DNA of 64,000 bases from CAVQGM01 sp963712065 (GTDB taxonomy: Bacteria; Actinomycetota; Acidimicrobiia; Acidimicrobiales; Acidimicrobilacustridaceae). The notes under the pieces were generated by a model, which had not been told where the DNA came from, ran no database searches, and was given only the letters and a program-made list of their open reading frames with translations. This document shows positions 59,242 through 64,000 of the stretch, piece after piece; positions within the stretch are counted from its first letter, which is position 1, and every line of letters begins with the position of its first letter. The DNA lies in the NCBI GenBank assembly GCA_963712065.1, contig CAVQGM010000001.1, forward strand, positions 496,001 to 560,000. The letters are read 5' to 3'. The position numbers and the translations under genes were made by a program.

Positions 59242-59843
59242 GAGCCGCTCCCGGTGGCGCCCTCGGCGGCCACCGCCTCGTACTCGTCGATCACCTGGTC
59301 GAGGGCCTCGGCGGTGACCCCCTCGAACTTGGCCACGACCACCCCGCTCGGCGCGACCACGTAGGACTCGGGCACTCCCGTGACCCCGAAGTCGATGGCG
59401 GTGCGCCCGGTGTCGCCGACGACGACCGGCCAGTCACCGCCGTTGTCGGCGAAGAACTCCTGCAGCGCCTCGGGCGAGTCCTGGAAGGCGACGCTCACCA
59501 CGCTGGCGTCGCCGGCGGCGGCGTGCTCCTCGCTGAAGCGCACCAGCTCGGGGTGCTCGACCAGGCACGGCGTGCACCAGGTGGCGAAGAAGTTGACGAC
59601 CACCCACTCGCCGCGCCGGGTGTCGATGTCGTAGGTGCCGCCGTCGAGGGTCGGCCCCGTGACCGGCGGCACCGCCTTGCCGACCAGCTCGCCGGCGATG
59701 GGCCGCTCGTCGGCGCTCGGTCGGGTGGCCAGCACGATCACGAACACGACGAGCACCACGCCGACGCCGAGGGCGACCCAGCGGGCCACGTGGCGGCGGC
59801 GACCGCTGACGGCGGGGTCGTCGAGGGGCTCGACCGCGGTCAT
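59238..59843 (-). CDS. ccmG: TlpA/CcmG-like thioredoxin
   Basis: 201 residues. One N-terminal transmembrane anchor (WVALGVGVVLVVFVIVLAT) is followed by a periplasmic thioredoxin fold with VVVNFFATWCTPCLVEHP (Cys90, Cys93) and cis-Pro GVPESYVV. It reduces apocytochrome or CcmH disulfides. Joined to ccmF by ATGA and to ccmH by GTGA. Confidence 0.92.
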   Translation of the reverse strand: MTAVEPLDDPAVSGRRRHVARWVALGVGVVLVVFVIVLATRPSADERPIAGELVGKAVPPVTGPTLDGGTYDIDTRRGEWVVVNFFATWCTPCLVEHPELVRFSEEHAAAGDASVVSVAFQDSPEALQEFFADNGGDWPVVVGDTGRTAIDFGVTGVPESYVVAPSGVVVAKFEGVTAEALDQVIDEYEAVAAEGATGSGS

Positions 59844-61858
59844 CCGCCCACCCCGGCCGGCTCGGCGGCGGGTTCGCCGACCTCGTCGGCGTCGGCGGTG
59901 GCACGGGGTCGGCGGCGGCGCTCGGGCACGGGTGCCGACACCGGGTCGGTGGGGTCACGCCGGCGACCGGGGAACACGGCCATGAGGGTGCCGAGGGCCA
60001 TCACCCCGCCGCCGATCCACAGCCACATGATCAGCGGCTGGATGGTGGCGCGGATGGTGACCGCGTCGCCCTCGCCCTCGGGGAGGGCGAGCAGGGTGAG
60101 GGCGACGTCGTCGGTGGGGGTGGTGCGCACCGACGGGGTGCCGATGATCTGGTTGCCGAAGTCGAACTGGTTGAGCGCCGGCGCCCACGGCCCGGTGCCG
60201 TCGATCTCGACGAGGGCCTTGGTCACCGTCTTGTTCTCGAGCCGCTCGACCTGGGTGCCGACGAAGGTGAGCTCGTGGCCGGCGAACCGGGCCGACTCCC
60301 CGGGCGAGAGGGTGAACTCGCCCTGGCGGACGTAGCTCTGCGAAGCGGCGAACGCCACCGCGATCATGATCACGCCGAGGTGGACGACCATGCCCCCGTT
60401 GGCCCGCCCGACGAGGCCGCGCCATCCCTGGCGCCGGGTGGCCAGCACGAGCTGGCGGATGGCCGAGCCGGCGGCGAAGCCACCGAGGCCGTAGGCCAGC
60501 AGGGTGACGAAGCCCCGCGCCCCCACGAGCACGCCGATGACCACACAGATCGTGCCGAACCAGGCCGGCCACAGCAGGCGGTGGCGCAGCAGCTCGCCGC
60601 TCGCCTTCCGCCACGGCAGCACGGGGGCGATGGCCATGAGGAACAGCAGCGTCAGCCCGATGGGCATGGTCATCCGGTTGAAGTAGGGCACGCCGACCGA
60701 GACGCGCTCGTCGTTGACCGCCTCGATCAGCAACGGGAAGACGGTGCCGAGCAGCACGACGAAGGCGAAGGCGGCGAACACCACGTTGTTGGCGAGGAAC
60801 GCGGCCTCGCGCGACAGGGGCGAGTCGATGCGACCGGGAGCGCGCAGCCGGTCGCCGCGCCAGGCGATGAGCCCGATGGTGACGGCGCAGATCAGCCCGA
60901 AGAACGTGAGGATCGACGGGCCGATGGCCGACTCGGTGAACGCGTGCACGGAGTCGAGCACCCCCGAGCGGGTGATGAACGTGCCGAGGATCGTGAGGGC
61001 GAAGGTGGCGCAGAGGAGCGAGAGGTTCCAGACCCGCAACATGCCGCGCCGCTCCTGCACCATCACCGAGTGCAGGTAGGCGGTGCCGGTGAGCCACGGC
61101 AGGAACGACGCGTTCTCGACCGGGTCCCACGCCCAGTAGCCGCCCCAGCCGAGCACCTCGTAGCTCCACCACGAGCCGAGGACGATGCCGACGGTGAGGA
61201 AGCCCCACGCGATGAGGGTCCACCGCCGGGTGGCGAGGAGCCAGCCCTCGCCGACGCGCCCGGTCACGAGGGCGGCGATGGCGAAGGCGAACGGCACCGT
61301 GAACCCCACGTAGCCGAGGTAGAGCATCGGCGGGTGGAAGGCCATGAGCGGGTGGTTCTGCAGCAGCGGGTTGGGGCCCGGTCCGTCGAAGCCGGGGGGT
61401 GGGTCGAACCGCACGAACGGGTTGGCCGGCCCGACCAGCAGGAAGAAGAAGAACACGCAGACGACGAACATCGTCAGCATCGCCCACCCCACGAGCGGGT
61501 CGGACAGCCGGTTGCGGAACTTCACGACCACGGCGGTCGTGTAGCCGCCGAGGATGACGCCCCACAGGATGATCGAGCCCTCCAGGGCGGCCCAGAGGGT
61601 GGCGACGTTGTAGAGCGGGGGGGTGCGGGTGCTGCCGTTGTCGGCCACGTACTGCACGGTGAAGTCGCGGGTGACGAGGGCCCGCTCCATGGCGACGACG
61701 GCGAGCACGCCGCCGAGCAGCACGAGCACCGCGTAGGGCGCGGCGAGCCACATGAGGTCGCGGCGCCGGCGCAGCAGGGCGTAGCCGAGGGTGAGCACCG
61801 CGCACAGCGCGGCGGCCAGCCCGAGCATGACGCCGGCCCGGCCGAGGACGAGGTTCAC
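59840..61858 (-). CDS. ccmF: Heme lyase subunit CcmF
   Basis: 672-residue membrane protein with about 14 helices. It ligates heme from CcmE to apocytochrome. The WWD domain is GWGGYWAWDPVENASFLPWL, flanked by helices containing the His ligands. The periplasmic large loop and the C-terminal Arg-rich tail are present. GTG 61858. It sits between ccmE and ccmG as expected. Confidence 0.95.
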   Translation of the reverse strand: MNLVLGRAGVMLGLAAALCAVLTLGYALLRRRRDLMWLAAPYAVLVLLGGVLAVVAMERALVTRDFTVQYVADNGSTRTPPLYNVATLWAALEGSIILWGVILGGYTTAVVVKFRNRLSDPLVGWAMLTMFVVCVFFFFLLVGPANPFVRFDPPPGFDGPGPNPLLQNHPLMAFHPPMLYLGYVGFTVPFAFAIAALVTGRVGEGWLLATRRWTLIAWGFLTVGIVLGSWWSYEVLGWGGYWAWDPVENASFLPWLTGTAYLHSVMVQERRGMLRVWNLSLLCATFALTILGTFITRSGVLDSVHAFTESAIGPSILTFFGLICAVTIGLIAWRGDRLRAPGRIDSPLSREAAFLANNVVFAAFAFVVLLGTVFPLLIEAVNDERVSVGVPYFNRMTMPIGLTLLFLMAIAPVLPWRKASGELLRHRLLWPAWFGTICVVIGVLVGARGFVTLLAYGLGGFAAGSAIRQLVLATRRQGWRGLVGRANGGMVVHLGVIMIAVAFAASQSYVRQGEFTLSPGESARFAGHELTFVGTQVERLENKTVTKALVEIDGTGPWAPALNQFDFGNQIIGTPSVRTTPTDDVALTLLALPEGEGDAVTIRATIQPLIMWLWIGGGVMALGTLMAVFPGRRRDPTDPVSAPVPERRRRPRATADADEVGEPAAEPAGVGG

Positions 61859-61886
61859 GCCGTCGCTCCGGTCATGGGCGCGGGGG

Positions 61887-62462
61887 TCACGGGACGACCG
61901 ACGAGGTGGGGACCTGCCCGCCCTCGTCGGCCTCCCGCAGCCGGTCCTCGTTCTCGGCGTCGTACTGCTCGTCGTGCTTCACGAGCATGCGATCGCTGGT
62001 GAACACGTCGTCGTTCGGGTTCCAGTTGCCCTCCAGCACCACCGGCATGCCCGCCTGGAACAGCTCGGGCGGGTCGCCCTGGTGGGTCACCCGCACCTCG
62101 GTGCCGTTGAAGACCACCGCGAACTCGACGCCGTTGGGGATCTCCTCGATGGTGCCGTCCTCGACGGTGCCCTGGAGGCGGAAGCGGTCGGCGCCCAGCT
62201 CGTCGCGCTTCGCGACCGCCTCGTCGGCGTTGTAGAAGAACAGCGTGGCGTCGGACAGGGCCCGGCTGGCCACGAAGGCCACCGCCACCACGACCAGGCC
62301 GATGACGAGGAACGCCGGCCAGCGACGCTTCCCACGGGACGGCACGGCGCGGGGCGTGAGGTCGAGCTCGCGACTCCCGGGGGCGACCCGCCGTTCGGGC
62401 GGGACGTCACCGCCGGCGTCGGGCGTCGACATGGCGTCGGGCGCGCCGGGTGTCACAGCCAT
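61887..62462 (-). CDS. ccmE: Heme chaperone CcmE
   Basis: 191 residues. One transmembrane anchor (FLVIGLVVVAVAFVASRAL) is followed by a periplasmic OB-fold. Heme is bound covalently by His163 in KHDEQYDAE, with Tyr167 (HxxxY) stabilising it. A cytoplasmic N-terminus of ~45 residues is longer than in proteobacteria. GTG 62456 (overlapping the ccmD stop as GTGA) is an alternative start to the ATG used here. Confidence 0.93.
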   Translation of the reverse strand: MAVTPGAPDAMSTPDAGGDVPPERRVAPGSRELDLTPRAVPSRGKRRWPAFLVIGLVVVAVAFVASRALSDATLFFYNADEAVAKRDELGADRFRLQGTVEDGTIEEIPNGVEFAVVFNGTEVRVTHQGDPPELFQAGMPVVLEGNWNPNDDVFTSDRMLVKHDEQYDAENEDRLREADEGGQVPTSSVVP

Positions 62463-62587
62463 CGGCGCTGCTCCGGGGGCACTCGACGGCTGAGGGCCCG
62501 GCCCCGCACGATGATCACCGACGCGTAGACGACGAGGGCCACCACCGTGACCGCCCAGCCGAGGGTCACCCATCCCCACTGGCTCAC
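62453..62587 (-). CDS. CcmD-like small membrane protein
   Basis: 44 residues, one transmembrane helix: (V/M)SQWGWVTLGWAVTVVALVV, then VRGRALSRRVPPEQRRWL. CcmD releases holo-CcmE from the CcmABC complex. GTG 62587 overlaps the ccmC stop as GTGA, and the product is in the right position and size for CcmD. It is too short for most automatic ORF filters. Confidence 0.75.
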   Translation of the reverse strand: MSQWGWVTLGWAVTVVALVVYASVIIVRGRALSRRVPPEQRRWL

Positions 62588-63405
62588 CGGGCCCCCCCTT
62601 CGGCGCGCGGTGCGCCGCTCGGGCGACGGGCGCCCGCCCCACCACGACGCTCGGCGATGGCGAGGCCGAGGTCGAGCTCCTCGACGCGCTGCTCGAGCCA
62701 CGCCACGCGGAAGCGGTGGACGGCCAGCCAGGCGAAGATCGCCGTGGCCACCGCGATGCCGAACACGAGGGTGAACAGCTGGAGGCCGTCGATCTTCGGG
62801 TCGAGGGTGATGAGCGTCGGGTCCTGGTGGAGCGACCGCCACCACTCGACGGAGCGGTTGACGATGAGCACGTTGGGCAGCAGGAGGAGGCCCACCACCG
62901 CCGAGCGCTTGGCTCGGGAGGCGGGGTCGTCGGTGGTGCGGCGCACGGCGAGGTAGCCGAGCATCAGCAGGAAGAGCATGGCCGTGGAGGTCAGGCGGGC
63001 GTCCCACACCCAGAACACACCCCAGGTCGGCCGCCCCCAGATCATCCCGGTGACGAGGGTGAGGGCGGTGAACACGGTGGCGACCTCGATGGCCGAGGCC
63101 GAGACGAGGTCCCACCACTCCGACTTCTTCCAGAGCACCACCACGCTGCCGAGGGTGGCCAGGACGATGCCGAGGTAGGCGGCGGTCACGACCGGCACGT
63201 GCACGTACATCAGGCGCACCGTCTCACCGAGCTCGGCGTCGGCCGGGGAGGCGACGAGGGCGAGGAAGGCGAGCAGTGCGATCCCCGCCAACGTCACCAG
63301 GCCGAGCACGCGCGTGCCGCCCGACCCGGTGCCGACCGGGCCGTCGGCCTCGGCCCGCTCGGGGCGCGCCCCCTCGGTGGAGGTGGCGGTCAGCTCTGTG
63401 GTCAC
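62584..63405 (-). CDS. ccmC: Heme transporter CcmC
   Basis: 273-residue membrane protein of the CcmABCD complex that delivers heme to CcmE. Six helices. The WWD-type motif is TWGVFWVWDARLTSTAMLF, with His in YVHVPVVTAAY and LHQDP. GTG 63405 overlaps the ccmB stop (GTGA). The C-terminal region carries an Arg/Ala/Gly-rich tail. Confidence 0.93.
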   Translation of the reverse strand: MTTELTATSTEGARPERAEADGPVGTGSGGTRVLGLVTLAGIALLAFLALVASPADAELGETVRLMYVHVPVVTAAYLGIVLATLGSVVVLWKKSEWWDLVSASAIEVATVFTALTLVTGMIWGRPTWGVFWVWDARLTSTAMLFLLMLGYLAVRRTTDDPASRAKRSAVVGLLLLPNVLIVNRSVEWWRSLHQDPTLITLDPKIDGLQLFTLVFGIAVATAIFAWLAVHRFRVAWLEQRVEELDLGLAIAERRGGAGARRPSGAPRAEGGAR

Positions 63406-64000
63406 GATTCCTCCAAGAGGGCGCCGAACCCGAGGAGCCCGGCGACGGTGTAGACGAGCGCGAAGACCCCGAGCAATCCGACCCACGGCCACCCGTCGGC
63501 GGGAGCGCCGTCGAGAGCCGCCTCGGTCGCTCGGGTCGAGGCGATCAGCACGGGGGCGAGCACCGGGAGCAGCAGGAGCGGGAGGAGCGTCTCCCGCACC
63601 CGGAGCCCGACCGCGAGCACGCCGTAGAGGGTACCGGCGGCGGCGATCCCCACGGTCGCGACCAACACCGTCGTGACGAGGAGGCCCCAGCCGCCGAGCC
63701 CGGCGTCGTAGAGGACGGCCACCCCGAGGCCCAGCAGGATCTCGAGGGCCAGCAGCTCGACGGCCACGGCGGCCGCCTTGCCGAGGTAGATGCCGGCGGG
63801 GTCGAGGCCGGTGAGACGCAGGGCGTCGCGGACGCCGTCGCCGGCCTCGACCGCGAAGGTGCGCTGGATGGCCAGGAGGGCGGCCAACAGCACGGCGACC
63901 CAGTACAGGCCCGGGGTCGCCCGCTCGAGGATGCCCCGGTCGGGGTCGAGGGCGAAGGCGAACAGCACGAGGATGAGCAGCGCGAGCGGGAGCACCTGGT
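63402..64000 (-). CDS. ccmB: Heme exporter protein CcmB, 5' end outside window
   Basis: About 199 residues are visible, and the frame continues past the right edge (QVLPLALLILVLFAF at the border). Six hydrophobic helices of the CcmB permease are present, such as LYWVAVLLAALLAIQRTF and ETLLPLLLLPVLAPVLIAST. CcmA, its ATPase, should lie just outside. It starts the ccm run B-C-D-E-F-G-H-I. Confidence 0.92.
   Translation of the reverse strand, partial: QVLPLALLILVLFAFALDPDRGILERATPGLYWVAVLLAALLAIQRTFAVEAGDGVRDALRLTGLDPAGIYLGKAAAVAVELLALEILLGLGVAVLYDAGLGGWGLLVTTVLVATVGIAAAGTLYGVLAVGLRVRETLLPLLLLPVLAPVLIASTRATEAALDGAPADGWPWVGLLGVFALVYTVAGLLGFGALLEES

Overview
The window is a gene-dense, very high-GC chromosome segment. 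Most genes lie on the minus strand, and many neighbours overlap by a GTGA or ATGA junction. Gene content points to an actinobacterium, most likely class Acidimicrobiia (inference). Pointers are DUF3090, DUF3107 and SCO1664-type proteins, a WhiB next to a PdtaS-type kinase, an LCP protein, and the actinobacterial order argS-lysA-hom-thrC-rho-rpmE-prfA-prmC-glyA-wecA-atp. ATP synthase delta and b are separate genes, unlike mycobacteria. No transposase, phage gene or CRISPR array was seen.

Layout. (1) 1-5.7 kb: F1Fo ATP synthase operon (atpZ-like, atpI-like, atpB, atpE, two b-type genes, atpH, atpA, start of atpG), with a promoter before it. (2) 5.9-9 kb: wecA, glyA and a low-molecular-weight phosphatase. 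(3) 9-12.7 kb: an accessory block (thiolase-like protein, cyclic-nucleotide-binding protein, hydrolase, zinc-ribbon membrane protein) where related genomes carry sua5. (4) 12.7-17.8 kb: prmC, prfA, an unknown gene, rpmE and a rho gene split over two frames. (5) 18-30 kb: an ABC-2 exporter, a phosphoglycerate-mutase-family protein proposed as homoserine kinase, thrC, hom, an inserted lacZ, lysA, argS, then tRNA-Arg(CCG). (6) 30-38 kb: VOC protein, LCP protein, PPOX-class protein, acyl-CoA dehydrogenase, CDF exporter, FrhB-like Fe-S protein and two small paralogous cysteine-rich envelope proteins. (7) 38-47.8 kb: uracil-DNA glycosylase, the phosphatase-DUF3090-SCO1664 cluster, a sugar-lactone oxidase, etfBA, a lipid kinase, a cupredoxin-fold lipoprotein and a GDPD. 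(8) 47.9-57.7 kb: whiB, pdtaS-like kinase, two ArsA-type ATPases, DUF3107, mrp, a SufR-like regulator with cysteine desulfurase, an FAD oxidoreductase and a SixA-like phosphatase. (9) 57.7-64 kb: System I cytochrome c maturation genes (ccmB-C-D-E-F-G-H and a ccmI-like gene), running off the right edge.

Functional links. Energy conservation (ATP synthase, c-type cytochrome maturation, ETF with acyl-CoA dehydrogenase), aspartate-family amino acid synthesis (hom, thrC, proposed homoserine kinase, lysA), translation termination (prfA, prmC, rpmE), cell-envelope assembly (wecA, LCP) and Fe-S or redox control (mrp, desulfurase, SufR-like, WhiB) dominate.

Two window-wide patterns matter to a reader. 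First, five genes (rho, the glycosylase, an unknown at 40.7-41.6 kb, the lactone oxidase, the FAD oxidoreductase) each change reading frame once. Three breaks lie in C or G runs, so uncorrected single-base sequence errors are the leading explanation. Second, about ten genes have a TANNNT -10-like hexamer 6-9 bases before the start codon and no Shine-Dalgarno sequence, the signature of leaderless mRNAs. Intergenic hairpins with shared arms (CTGGTGTG near 30.2 and 34.1 kb; a related layout near 21.0 kb) may be a small repeat family.
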